Origin: Pezicula radicicola
Lineage: Eukaryota > Ascomycota > Leotiomycetes > Helotiales > Dermateaceae
Direction: 5' to 3'
NCBI GenBank assembly: GCA_003008705.1
Contig: PDUO01000118.1
Location: 4,591 to 68,590, forward strand
Length of the DNA: 64,000 nt
The notes under the pieces are model-generated. The model had not been told where the DNA came from. It made no database searches and saw only the letters and a list, made by a program, of their open reading frames with translations. The translations under genes and the position numbers were made by a program. Positions 33,431 to 45,819 of the stretch are shown here, piece after piece (position 1 is the first letter of the stretch; each line of letters begins with the position of its first letter).

Positions 33431-34167
33431 GAGTTTTTGCTTTTTTGGATTTTGATCTCTTGTTTTGGTTTGCAGCGCTCGTTGTGTCGCTTCGCTTAAA
33501 TTTCAGTGTCGTGTTTTCTAGACGGCGACGCATTGGAGTGCAGTTAATTTTAAAAGCCAATTCGATTTTAGTAGCTGTCGAAAATGAAAATTATATTAAT
33601 TTTACTTTTTTATCTTTAAGTACTATATTAAATGTGATTTTTTTAAGCTTACCACGTACCTAGCCAATTTAGTAATATTAAGAGCCTCTAATAATTATAG
33701 TGTGTATTTCTTTAGTCTCTTCCTCCTTGTGTCTACTACTAGTTAATTTTCTCTTTGTCCTAAGAATAAACAATAGCTAATACAAAATGTAATTATTTTG
33801 CTTAGAACCCTAATAAAGAAAAAGAAAAGGACAGGGTTAAATTGAATTAATGTTAGTTATATAATATTATTGTTTTGCTTTGATTCTTAATAGTGTTTAG
33901 TAGCAAAGAGAACAATGTACTTGTTCTATCTAGAACACTGACAAAGTGGAAAAACAACGAATATTTTTAGCTTTAATTGTAAATAATTATATTTTTAATT
34001 TTTAACAATCTAGTTGTGTTATTGTTAGATTGCCCTAACAATGCATCGACATTTTCTATAAATATATGTGCCTTAGCTCCCCTAAGGTATTTCCAATTAT
34101 CAACTTCTTCAACTCTGCACACCTCACTGAATCTCACCGTCATCACACTCACAGAGAACCCTCAAAA

Positions 34168-34860
34168 ATGACGATCTCCGACAAAATCGCCTTCTTCGAG
34201 GGCCTCGCAACTAACGAGCTAGTCCAGGCGGCTGCGCCAACACGCGAGGAGGAGAAAACCACGGAGCAGGAAATGAACGAGGAGGCAGAGGAAGTGGAAC
34301 TCTGGGATCAGGAATCCCAGCCCTCATTCCACGAGGAGGCTCTTGAAGAGGAAGAAAAGATGAAAGGACTCTGGGATCGAACACAGAACAAGGAAAAAGC
34401 ACTCCGCTCCGACTACATCAAAAACTTTACAGGTCATCTATCTGTGGGAATGGAGCGTCCAATGGCTCTCCACACACCCCATCACGCCATCGAAACACTC
34501 AATCTCCCTACCTTCACACCAGAACACACTCTTTGGGAACCAAACTCAAACCCAAACCCACCAAACCCACCCACACACTCCTTAGAGCCACATTGGCTAT
34601 CACCAAACACATCATTCTCATCTTCAGCAGCTTCGCTGCCGAGAACTGCTACCAACTGGCAGAAGCAGCCAAGCACTTCCGTCGATACAGTCATCCCAGT
34701 CTCTACCATGAAACACCCTTCATTAGTGAAACAGGCGATGGACTCGTCAATCCCTTCGAGTAGTCAAGCTCCGGGGTCTCCACAGACGTGTCTTTTGTCG
34801 AGAAACCCAGACCCACTCGAGCAGCCACCATCTGAGAAACTCGCTAGCCAGCTCCAGTGA
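34168..34860 (+). CDS. acidic hypothetical protein, 230 aa
   Basis: The frame opens further upstream, but MTISDKIAFFEGLATNEL at 34168 has the better context (CAAAAATGACG). The N-terminal third is dense in Glu, with a repeated LWD motif (VELWDQESQP and KGLWDRTQNK). The rest is Ser/Pro/Thr/Asn-rich. No domain, signal peptide or membrane segment is recognised. Composition suggests an intrinsically disordered protein. It may be lineage-specific. Confidence 0.4.
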   Translation: MTISDKIAFFEGLATNELVQAAAPTREEEKTTEQEMNEEAEEVELWDQESQPSFHEEALEEEEKMKGLWDRTQNKEKALRSDYIKNFTGHLSVGMERPMALHTPHHAIETLNLPTFTPEHTLWEPNSNPNPPNPPTHSLEPHWLSPNTSFSSSAASLPRTATNWQKQPSTSVDTVIPVSTMKHPSLVKQAMDSSIPSSSQAPGSPQTCLLSRNPDPLEQPPSEKLASQLQ

Positions 34861-35791
34861 GAAGATCTCAACCATCGAAGGAAAACAGTGAAGAACGGTA
34901 AAGGACAAGACTGTCAAAGCAGTCTCAACTGAAAAGTTGTAGTCCTGAGTATTCACTGACACCACACAGGGTTCAAAGACGGTAAGGATGCACAAAAACA
35001 ATCTCAAAAACAGGCATGTCTTTTCTTTAGGCAATTTATTTTAGTTCAAGTAATAATATCAAGGTAAGAATCAAGAAGTCAATGCACTAAAGTTTCTGAG
35101 CACGTACGTCATTTGTGAAATAAAATGTGATATTTTCGATACCAACTTACGTGAATCAAATTTAAGCGATCATCTGTAGAAAAGAGCTCTCTACCTAAAG
35201 ACCTAGCTAGCTCTTGCCCCTCAACTCACATGTCCCAAGCCCCTTCCACTCTCTTCCCTTGTCTCATGTGTCTTTTAGCATGACGGCCGTGTTCCATGAG
35301 ATGCTATACAGTAAGAATGCAGTCAGCAATACTGGTTGAGGATATAATAATCCTTAACAGTCTGAAGAGGGGAGCTAGCTGCCCATTATTGTGAGTCAAG
35401 CCTCTCAGCCAGCCACGCCCATCTATCCCGTATTCGCTTCGAATTCTTAGCTTCCAAACCGAGCTGGCTGGACCAATTGGCTATTTCCAAATGGGAATTG
35501 CGGCGCATGCATCTCATCTCCGAATTAGGATATCATCCGAAGCCACATGCATGCTACGTGCACTACAACACCAACCTCAGGAACACAAATGGATAAAATT
35601 GATTTCTCAATGGGATATATAAAGAAGAGAAATTGAATCAGAAGACTAGTAACGCCTTATAGCTAAGCTATGCATCCAACAATGACATGAATCATCATGA
35701 TAACCTCGGTTCGTAAACAGGCCGTATCAATCATCACCAATAAATAGTGCAGCTCTCCTTACCTGCATATCAAGAACATCGCTCACCAACA
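34861..35791. other. intergenic between convergent genes
   Basis: About 930 bases with no supported gene or repeat. Confidence 0.5.
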
Positions 35792-38700
35792 CTAACTGCT
35801 GGCAATTCCCAAGCCTACTCTTCCTTGTATCCCTTCTCTCGCTTGACCTTGTGATGATGGACCTAAGCTCGCTCCACGTTCTCTCAATCTTCGGCCTTCC
35901 ATCAGCCCTCTTAATCCTCTTTTTTGTAACCCAATTACAGCACTGATATCACCCTGCCATACTTCTCTATCCAAACCAGTGTTTCTCGTTCCAGTCGTAC
36001 CGCTCGTCTCAGAGCCGCTAATATCACTTGCAACACTGCTAGCAGCACTCATGGTGTCTTCATCATCCTGTTTTCGTCCACCAGCACCTGTGCCCAGATT
36101 GCCGACTGACGTATTTATCCTCAGCTGTTGTTGAGTCCTCTGCGCCAAAGAATCCCCGATATTGCCAAGTTGTAGGGCAGAGTTTGAAATCATATTTGAT
36201 GCAGAACCTGGACCAAGTCCCCCTTGCGAAGCGTAACTCCCATTCTGCGATGATAACCAAGTACTGCTTAGCAATGCGGCATTTGTGGTAGAGCGCCCTC
36301 CACCTGCAGCCATGGCAGAAGCATTAAAAACCGCCGCCGCGTTTCTGGAATCGAGGACGGCATGCAGGCGTTCCACCACGGCTTCGAGCAGGCCATCGAT
36401 CCTGTAAGGGCGTGCTAGCTGTAGAAGAGAGCATAGAATTTGGGGCGTGCAGAGAGGTGAGTGAGAAGGCGGTAGTGAAGAAGTATAGAGAAAATGGAGA
36501 AGAGATTGAAGGGTAAGTTGTGTATGTGGTAGATAGAGAGTCCGCGGTCGAGAACTCGGGGGTAGGCTTGTGGGATCTGGAGGATTTGCAAAGGCTGAGG
36601 GCTCAACGTTTCCTCCAGCCGAGTTTACAAGAGTAGTCGATGTACCGTTTGACTGAGCGCCAAGGCTTGGTGTGATAGTTACGCTACTATTTCTGCTAGG
36701 ATTATGTCGGAATTGGCCGTCGGGACGAAGGGTTGCTGCATCATTGCCATCTTGAGTCGCTGCCCCCTCACGGAGAAGTTGAACGAAATATGGTCCCCAC
36801 CTTCTAGCCACTATACGAGAGTTGACAGGAATACGCTCACCACCAACGCAAAGGATATCCATATCCGCTAATTCCTTTAGCCCAAGCGCAGCCTGACCTA
36901 ATTCTTCAGCAGCTTTTGAGAGAGACCTTCCACCTGCTGTCCATCCTGCTTTTGTGCTGAGGGTTAAAGATGGAGCCGAGAAAGGTGAACTGGCGGAGAC
37001 AAAGCCAGACATTGGTGTAATCTTCCTGGGATTATCATATAACCCAAACGCTTCGAGCTCAACCATGCATACGTTCGAGAAGTTGATTCGTCGATGATTG
37101 TAGTCCTCCACCAAGCTTCGTTTTCGATTCCCAAGGATGACAAAGGTATTTCGACGGTTCCAGAGTACACCTCTATTCCAGCTTCCTTGGCTAAATACAG
37201 TACCCCCGGCATCGATACGACTCCACGTCAATGTTCGCAGATCCAACGCCCATAGGGCATATTCTTGTTTAGAAGAGGTTAGGTAAGTCCCACTGACAAC
37301 GAAATTTGTATCAATGACACCTCCGTTTGGAAATCGCAGGCCGGGTGGTGAGAATGTGCCCTGCATCGGCTTTTCTGTCAAAGTTCCATCAGTTGAGCGT
37401 ATCTGTAACTCCAATTTGACATCCAGGAAATTGTAATTCGAATATATCAACATCGACGACCCTGGCTCCCTCGCCTCTTGACTGATACCGCCATTTTCCG
37501 GTTGCTTCGGGGAAGTCCTTCCAATCCGAGCAGAAACTGCACCAGGTAAGGGTGCGACAACACTACGATATGCTCCACAACTCTTCCCTAGCTGTTGGGT
37601 GCTTGTCCACTTCAGGCTTCGCAGATTGAAGACACTGATTTGCTCAATGTAGTGATTTGCACTATCTTGCCCACCAACAACCACCATTTCTGCTCCCCCA
37701 CTTCCATCAATATTTACGCCGATTGTGCCTTGGTTAGGATTTGATGAGGGTGGGTTGTGTTGAATCGCCGAAGATGGCGCATTGACTGAAGAAAAAGTTG
37801 CAGATGATGGTAAAATAGTAGCACAATGGGCGTACCTTCCTTGTGGCGTATCTTGGGTAGGAACAAACGTCCATGTTCTGGACGGTGCATCAAAAATATA
37901 TATATCAGACATTACAACAACCTCCGGCTGAGAATCCTGCCCGTTCTGTGCTGCCGATGCAGGATTTTGGCCATTATTTGGTGCAGGAGACATTCCCCCA
38001 TAGCACACAAGTTTCGTGTCACCCAATGGACACACACTATGGAAGTACCTGGGCGGAGGTATATCTCCACTGGTTTCCAGTTTCGTCCAATGCCGCCGTA
38101 TCAGATCTAGTTCGTACAGATCAGCTGTCAGAGAAGGCCGCGTTCGTGATAATATTCGTCCTCCAAATACATAGAGCTTATCTCCTAGTATCGTAGTTGT
38201 GGCTCCCACCAAAGGGTGGGGCTCTCTTCCTGTTGTTCGATGTACATTGCACATCAAGCCTGACAAATGAGTTGAAGATGATCCTCCCTGAGTTCCTACG
38301 GCGGCACCTCCAGACCGTGGTTGTGCCATAGCAGGCGAAGGTCCTGCAGACGGAGGTCCATTGCTTCTCGGAGTCATAACATCCCTTGTATCATTATCGC
38401 CATCTTGCCTACTAGAACTTGCCATAGAACTCTGGCTGCTGTGCTTATGTTAGCAATGTGAAATCCAATGCTCATATAAAGGGCTATCTTACGTTTGGGA
38501 TGAGGGCATGGACGTCGAAGAATCCATCGTACTTGTTCGACTCCCACTTGCAGCCGGGCGTGACATCGGAATGGGCTGTCCCCACGCTTTAGGCGTATCA
38601 GGTGGTGAAAAGGGCGTTGTTAACTGCGGGAAAGGCTGTTCTGCTGGGGGCGATCGTGGAGTCTTAGGAAGCGGCTTCTCGCGGTCGCTTTGTCTGCTCA

Positions 38701-39010
38701 CACCTCTCTCATACTGCCTCAGTCTGGAGCCAGGATGTGGTTCAGGGGAGGCTGACGCAGAGACTAGAGTTGGCGCTGGTGTAGACCGTCCCCCCGTGTG
38801 TATATCTGCTGGTCTATCTGATCTATTCCGCCCTAATGTCACCGAACCCAAATTCTTGATCCCCCTTCGTACGCCGGTGAAGAAGTCGCCTCTCTGGGCG
38901 GAAAAGGAAGATTTCGAGGTCTGTTCGTCGAATTCTGAGTCGGAGGAGGTCGGATAGTCGTCGAATGCACTCGCACCTGGCTGCGCCAGAGTCAGCTTTT
39001 CCTCTGCCAT
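35792..39010 (-). CDS. kelch-repeat and BTB/POZ protein (Ral2/LZTR1-like architecture), 1054 aa
   Basis: Two exons (39010-38493 and 38438-35792) with a 54-nt intron (donor GTAAGA, branch GCTAAC, acceptor CACAG). The joined length is exactly 1055 codons with stop. The acceptor is a tandem CAGCAG, so one-residue variants are possible. Exon 1 encodes a disordered Ser/Pro-rich start. Kelch blades follow: GDKLYVFGGRIL, TKLVCYGGM and AEMVVVGGQDS. A BTB fold comes after residue about 680, with the core ADMDILCVGGERIPVNSRIV and a second half ARPYRIDGLLEAVVERLHAV. The tail is Gly/Ser-rich. Such kelch-BTB proteins act in Ras or polarity signalling (S. pombe Ral2) or as CUL3 adaptors; the exact role here is inferred. 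Confidence 0.85.
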
Positions 39011-41594
39011 GATCAGTCCTGCCGCTCAGGGCCCACGAGACATTGTAGTTGAAGGAAACGAGGGCATTGCCATGCAGCCCAGAGTAGGCCAGCAGGTATA
39101 CAAGAGAGCGGAGACAAGAATGAGGCGACGACAAAAGGCAAAAAGGCAAAAGAGACAAGCTTACTTAGACAAGGCACCCTTCGGGCTAGCTCTTGTTGGC
39201 AGGGCTTCTCGTTTGTGTCAAAATCTTTCCGTAATGAAGATCGGGGCGGATCAGCAGATGCAGCAGGTGAAGCAGAGTCTATTCCGGAAGTTGTGTGTGA
39301 TCCGAAATCTGGAGCCTCTCTGTCGCCTGGCTGGGGGTAGGTTGTGCCGTGAGAGGAAGAGAGGTGTGGTGGTCCCACCGCACGGCCTCTTCTGGGGCGC
39401 CGAAGGGTTCAGTAATAAGAGTATGCACTGGTAAAAAGCGTGGAAACAGGCATACAGGCTCTCCGCTTCCGGGACGACCTGGTGGGTTCAGCGTCGTATC
39501 GCAGACAGCTGTCAGTGGAGTTGTGCAGAAATATAAATGCGGTGATTCTGACTTGTGAGGTAGAAAGCCGCGAGAGAGCCCTACTGATCGACAATTGGGA
39601 TGTGGTGAACCTTGGACGGTGACCCAGTGGTTCGCGCGAGCTCAGGCGGCGGATGCGGTACCTTTCGTAATGGAGAGGGCGGCCGAAGGAGGATTCAGGC
39701 ACTAAGGTACCTTACAGTACCGCAAAGTACTGTGATACCGTAAGTACCACTCTACAGGCTCCCGTGGTAAGATATTACGAGAGTTACGAGTACCAAGTCT
39801 TCGGGCCTCGCTCCACTGAGTTTGTCTGGCACAATGACTATAGGATCGTACGTAGTGGCAGTGGTGGTGGCGGCAAAAAGAACACACATAAGAATCTGTC
39901 AACCGTCGTGATCTACGCAATATAGGACCGTCTCCGCCCAGTGCGCGTCGCAACTTTTCTGGGCGATGCACCAGAGATGCTGATGAGGGAAGGCCCTGGG
40001 AGGAACGGTAATTAGCTATCGTCCAAGCCAGCCTGGTCCCGAGATCTTGAGATTTTGAGAACAAATATGCGAGGGTTAGAGGGCGGTGGGTGTGTGTCCA
40101 CCCAAACGCCCCTGAAAGCAGGCCAAACAAACGGTGAAGCTGCTGCGGGGGGTGTCTGAACTCTGGTGTGATAAATGGGCGAATATGGCCATGACAGCAC
40201 GAGTAGGTAGGAAAGGTAATAGTCACGGTGAGTAATGGAGATTCCTGTGCGGAGGAGTGATCACAGAGCTGTGTTTTGATACTTCTAAGTCGAGTAGTGC
40301 CTCTGTCCTCCTGTCGGTACTTGCAAGTGGACGGTGCTTCGGTGCTGTAAGTACGCTATGCCTTTGTTACCTTTTGCTCTTTGGCAATTTTGCGCCAGTG
40401 CCCAGTGCCCAGTGCCATGCAACAGACAACACGGAAAGCTTTAAAGTTGCTGTTCGGCGTTCCAACTAGGTACCTTCTTCTAGTACGGTACCGCCCTATG
40501 CACCAATATTCCTTGTCAATAAGTACAGTAGGTCTTACCTAGGTAAGTTGCTGCTTTTTGTCGGCTTAGCGACAGCGTTTTAGACTATGGTTTAGAAAAA
40601 CTTAACCTCTGTAGTACTACCTAAGATTATAGGGTATATAGACCATAGATTATAGGATATATATCCTGTAGCTTATAAGGCGCGTAGTCTATAATTATAG
40701 TAGTCGTAAAGCAGTATAAGTAGTATATATAGTGTATTATACACTAATTTATAAAATTATAGAGCCTATAATTATAGGGCATGTAGCCTATAGTTACAGG
40801 GCCTGTAAGAGCAAGAGGTCAAAGACATAAACAATTTTACTCATTTAAAGCGGCTGCGTTTTAGCACTACATAAGGTCTAGTTTTGCCAAGCAATTAAAC
40901 GAACAGACTTCTGGTATTGTACTTCAAAGGCAAGTTCGTCTGATCGCTCGCAGACTTAGAGGACCTTCTTCCTTGTGAGCCACGTTTCGGCCGGCCGGCA
41001 TAGATGATCAAGATTGAAGAAACCCGAGGATTGTTGTTGACAATTTGAGCGTACAGAGGTAGATGCTAGGGCCTAGTTATCGCCTAAATTACTGTGCTAT
41101 TCAGTCGCGGTGGAGAAGTGGTGGAGAAGCACATATTCTTGCAACACCGCAGTAACTGACCAGCAACGTAATAGGTGCAGAAGCTACAACCGCTGGATGG
41201 ACTTTGTACCTGGCGCCAATGCACCTTGACTGTCATATTATACTCCAATCATCATCTTGAGCTAAGTGCAATGTTGTTGTAATCATACATGATTGGCGAG
41301 GATATACTTCCTGTTTCACAGCACTCGTATAGAAAACAAGCTTTAGCCAGGCACAGAGTGCTGACTGTGCTGCCATGTAGCCACTTGCGCCAAGTTCCGA
41401 AAGATAAGGTTGAGATACCTAAGTCAGGTGAGTTATTGAAGAAATAAGTACTCCACGTCAAGTCAGCTACCCAAATCAAGTCACCTAAATTGATTACTGA
41501 AGTTAAATAAGTTACGTGGCGGTATCAAGTTCCACGGGAGATCACGAATGTTCTGATTTCTATATCGCACGATTAATGTTCATGGTAACAAAAA
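39011..41594. other. 2.6-kb intergenic region
   Basis: Upstream region of the kelch-BTB gene. Frames antisense to its leader (39009-39434 and 39702-40226) have no motif. It contains the AT-rich motif array listed separately. Around 41400-41515, TCAAGT/ACTTAA-rich sequence resembles a stretch at 45120-45300 and may be a further old repeat. Confidence 0.4.
40585..40815. repeat. AT-rich array of CTATAATTATAG-type palindromic words
   Basis: At least eight near-copies of (C)CTATA(A/G)TTATAGGG or its halves occur within 230 bp, for example GATTATAGGGTATATAG, AGATTATAGGATATAT, TCTATAATTATAGTAG, GCCTATAATTATAGGGC and GCCTATAGTTACAGGGC. Each word is close to self-complementary. It could be a RIP-degraded tandem repeat or a foldback relic. 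Confidence 0.55.
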
Positions 41595-41960
41595 TTATAG
41601 AGCGAAGGTAACAACTGTATCCGGGTACAATAGTGGATATCCCCTCCATGTAAAATCGAGGTCATCAATCGTCGAGGTCCAAGCACGTCCAACATGGAAC
41701 CAGGAAACCTCATCCAGTATCCATAGCTGCGTCATCGACACTGGTCCCATACATTTATAACATATCCTCAAGAACCTTGGAGTATCTCCCCATGCCTCCG
41801 TATCATCCAGATGAACCACTCCATCGAAGCCACTCTCTAACTGCTTCAGTCTGCTTGGACCTCTTGGTGTCGGTCCTCGTCTAGGTATTGATCGCTCTGA
41901 TCTTTGTCCTATTAAGTTCTTTACGTTATCATGACCAATACAACCCCAGCTGAACGGAGA
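41595..41960 (-). other. unassigned open frame directly after the MFS stop
   Basis: A minus-strand frame of about 120 codons with no in-frame ATG at its start. It begins just past the transporter stop and has a balanced amino-acid composition, with WGDTPRFLRICYKCMG and DLDFTWRGYPLLYPD. It could be a degenerate exon, but I recognise no family and would not call it a gene. Confidence 0.2.
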
Positions 41961-41972
41961 AGCTCAGTACTT

Positions 41973-43891
41973 TCACATAATCTCTCTCGCAAATTTAGAT
42001 CTCGCTCGAATCCGAGGGCCGTAGAAAACAAGAACCCATGGAACAATTGTAAGCAGAGCCCCAATGCCACCTAGAAGTGACGCTGCTCCCTGGAAAGTCA
42101 AGTTATTAAACATGGCTGCTGTTACCAGGGGGAAAATGCCTCCGAGTAAATTTCGACAGAACGACTGAGCTGCAAGTGCAGAAGATGCATATCGATGATA
42201 GGTATCAGCTAGATAATTAAAGGTGGCAAGGTATACAGAATATATTCCCATCGTTGAACAACCAATCGCCAAGGTTGGGACAATCCAAGGGATAGAATTG
42301 AACTGGGTCCATCCAAACCAGAAAAGGCCTATGGGCAAAAGTGCACTCTCAATACAGGCGAAATAGAGGCGACCCTCCGGGGATGTAAGATCCAGTTTCC
42401 TGAGGGTGAAGCGTGAAGCTTGAGTTGCTGTTCTCCCCAGACTGTCCGTTGTTTTCTCTTTGCCTAGATTGTGGATGAATTTTTCAAGAAGAGATTCTTG
42501 AAAAATCGAAAGGATTGTTGAGAGGGTTGCTGCTATCGACATGGCCGCGAAAACGCACCCAGACTGTTCGATTGTGAAGTTGTGGGAACGACCAAAGACG
42601 AGAGGGATGGACCCAAAGGTAAGATAGAGGACCGCCCATGCAAATGCTACCCAGAGACTAAAGAAGAAAACCACAGGCTCGGTAGTGAGCATATGGAAGG
42701 GCCTGTAGACGGAAATCTTGATCATCTGTGTCAATGACTGCCGCTCCTCATCAGCCTTAACTTTCCACCTAATCCGTTGAGGTGTTGCAACTCCGTCAAC
42801 AACCATGTTGAACCCAAAGTATCCAAGCTTCTCCCTATCCTCGTACCAATCATTAAGACAGCGTGCCTTCCTGCTCAAAATAACACTTCCTCTTGTCTCC
42901 TTGAAAAGTAATGCGAAAATAGCAACCAGTAACCCATTCGAAATCACTTGTACCCAAAATATCCATCTCCAATTGAGGTGTTGCGCAATAAAGCCAGAAA
43001 CAAGCGGGCCAAGTCCAGTTCCAAACAGCGCTCCACCAGAGAACAAGGCCATTGGCGTGTTCCTGTCCGAGGCATGATAGAGATCACTAACGACACCTCC
43101 TACCATTGTCGAAAAGACCGAGGAACCACATCCAACAAAGAATCTAGCAACAATCATCCCAGGGTACGATTTCGTCACAGCGCAACAGATCTGACAAACG
43201 AAGTATAAGATTCCAGAGACTATAAAAACAGGATATCGGCCATTTATCTCTGAGAAGGGTGCCAGAACCATAGGAGCAATTGCAAATCCCGAACAAAAAC
43301 TGGTGATGCCAACGGCTATAGCTACATCACTGACGTGGAATAAAGCACTCATCTGGTTCAGGACTTCGGTATTAGCAGTGCTTCTATTGGGAGGTTTTGG
43401 GAGGACTAAGACATGGTTTATGAGTAGCGAGGCTAGCCTCTGGAGTGTGGAAATATCGAGAAATATTACACAAGCCAAGACAATTAAAAAGAGGACAGAA
43501 ATGAACGGGATTTACGAACCTGAGCAGTTCCTGAGGCATAAGAACCAGCGGCATAAGCGCTGAGAAGTGTAGCAATACATGAGAGAATTATGATAAAATT
43601 TTTGCGAGTTTTGGACCATTCAAAGGGCGATAGATATTTGGTAAGGTTTGGCGGTGGAGGTGGAGAACTGGCAGAGGGAAGGATCGAAGGTTGCGTTGAT
43701 GGCGAAGGGAGCACCTCCTCAAAGGTCAAGTAGTGATATATTATTGGGGAAGACTCGTCCAAGGTGGTCGCGTCGGAGTCAATCGTGAGTGAAGATTCGC
43801 TGTCCCTCCGTTTTTCTCCATTGTCGTCGTTAAATTTTGATGTTGGTAGCTCTTCTTCGGGTGTGGCTAAGTTGATTTCATGTGCCGCCAT
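41973..43891 (-). CDS. MFS transporter, DHA1-type drug/polyamine:H+ antiporter, 583 aa
   Basis: Exon 1 (43891-43520) encodes a long cytosolic N-terminus and TM1 (IIILSCIATLLSAYAAGSY). A 167-nt intron with donor GTTCGT and a CTGAACCAG acceptor joins SGTAQ to MSALFHVSDVAIAVGITSF in phase 0. DHA1 hallmarks follow: LAPFSEINGRYPVF after TM2 (motif A), ALFGTGLGPLVSGFI with the antiporter motif C, and ALAAQSFCRNLLGGIFPL in the C-terminal half. Twelve segments are expected and the length is normal. Substrate is unknown: polyamines, drugs or secondary metabolites. It is intact, unlike the exporter pseudogene 4 kb to the right. The upstream TTG in frame is ignored in favour of ATG at 43891. Confidence 0.85.
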
Positions 43892-45615
43892 GGTCAACTA
43901 GATTAAATGGCCCTTATGCAGGAACCAGAAACAAAGTCAAATAGAGAGAAATAAAAAATTACTTCACAGGGGGAAGAAAGTAAAAGAAGAGAAATTCAAC
44001 GGTGAAAGGGAAAGTAGGGAAGGTCATGATTCATGTGTTACTAATAGTGATAGGGTAAAGGACTTCTGGAGAAAGTGGAGAGGGGGGACGACGAGCTTCC
44101 GCCAGTTATGTCCAGTCATCTTTGGTGCGAAGACGTTATATCCGTAGCTCGCTGCCGGTTCACAAGGGCTGCATTTTAAACTTTGGCTCAGCCGCTCAAG
44201 ATGATGATTAAGAGATCTTTCCCGCAACAATGATGCTCGAAAAACTTATTCCCGGGCGATTGGAATTATTTCCGCCTGGCCTGTCCTGGCTTGTTTACCG
44301 CCAGATGCCACCAGAACCCGGATGAGTGATGTCGCTCGGGGACTATCCGTATGTCTATTTTGCATTGCCTTTCAGTGTGAGTTTAAAGATTGGGGGTGAC
44401 ACAGGCAGTTGTTCCTAGCTTCTTGGCTGTAAAAACCACGTATTGTTTGATTATTTATGCCTCTTTTGTTATCAGTCAAGTCACACAACGACGTGTGTCC
44501 TCTGCTTGTCGGCATCTAACTATACGTTCGTATCTACAGTAAGTATCTAGGTGATAAGAATGGTGTAGGGGTTGTAAGGGGGTTATTGAAACTTGGAGCT
44601 GAATACTGAATCAGGAATGGAAACTTGTATCTAGAACCTCCCCGGCATAATTTTACGGCTTCGAATCGTATATGAATAAGACAAACAAACTGATAATGGT
44701 GTCTGTACTAAGGAAAGTACTTCTAGAAGTTCTTAGGTACTCCGTACTACACTGTCCTTCGAATTGCGGGGAAATACTCCGGGAGCTAGAAGCAAAAAAG
44801 TTTCCGAACAAATTCCGGCATTTGCCAATATTCCCTTGCATGTACGTGTTGGGTAACATATGGTAAGATATCTCCGAAAAGTCATTGTTCTCTCAGCTTG
44901 TTAAATCCGGTTACACCTGCACCAGCTTGGTCACCAACTTTAGGGCGCTTCTGGCGTCGGTAAGCTGGTGAACCTGGTACTGAAGTCCCGTCGGAATCCG
45001 GATAATGGCCTAGCTACATTGGTACTTTCGAATAGGCTAGATCCTCACCCACAAAAAGGTACTGGACTAGAACACCTGCTCTCGATCCCGCCCAGCAATT
45101 CTTAAGTTTTCTCCACACTATCTATCAAATACCCGAGTCAAGTGAATGACTCAAATCAAATAGCGGCCCAAATATGTGAGTTTCTGGTACTTAAATAAAG
45201 TGGGTAATTTAAAAGGTGAGCGACTTAAATTAACTGAGTGAACTAAATCAAGTAAGTTGCTTGTGTTGCTCAAAATTAATTGAGTTGTCCTGTGTCGCTG
45301 CTAGGTATTTCACCAAGTAGACTCTTGAATACCATCACGTGGTAGTGACTGCACCTTACCTACTTAAGGAATCTGAATTTCTATAGACTTTACACACACT
45401 AGCTATCTTATTAAATAGTGTATTGAACATTTTCTAATGTGTTCTCATTGTACCTTACTAAAGTCACCAAATGCGCAGACCAATAACTAAATGCACACTT
45501 TTAGAATAGGCAGGATACTTACATTAGGACGAAGCGAAAAGTGCTGCCTTGTCGCTTCGAACTACCAACCTCCATCACTTTCCATCTCATCAAACAAATA
45601 TCCATACATCTCAAA
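43892..45615. other. intergenic, 1.7 kb
   Basis: No supported gene. The stretch 45120-45300 is rich in words such as TCAAGTGAATGACTCAAATCAA and ACTTAAATTAACTGAGTGAAC and may be a degenerate dispersed repeat. Confidence 0.4.
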
Positions 45616-45819
45616 ATGCCCACAGGATCACGACTGTGGATCTTCTCCACCAAACCTCCCATATTCTGGGAGCCTGTCTCCAATCACCCCATCGAAACCA
45701 AAATTACAAACATGAAAACCGCCCTCGCCAAGAGTGCTGACCCTAACGAGTTAGATCACGAGGCACGCCCTGAAAGAAACCTTGGCCAGCCTCTCTATCT
45801 TGCCACTGATTACACATGA
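45616..45819 (+). CDS. small ORF, 67 aa, hypothetical
   Basis: Begins MPTGSRLWIFSTKPP after a CA-rich leader (TCTCAAAATGCC) and ends RNLGQPLYLATDYT. Composition is protein-like and not repetitive, with no signal peptide or membrane segment. No family is recognised. The CT/CA-rich leader resembles that of real genes in the window, which is the main reason for listing it. Confidence 0.3.
   Translation: MPTGSRLWIFSTKPPIFWEPVSNHPIETKITNMKTALAKSADPNELDHEARPERNLGQPLYLATDYT

Noticed and set aside
34211..34709. Minus-strand frames opposite the acidic protein
   Set aside because: Mirror translations of the Glu-rich and Ser/Pro-rich coding strand.
39009..39434. Antisense frame upstream of the kelch-BTB start
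   Set aside because: Basic, low-information translation of a GC-rich leader, with no homology pattern.
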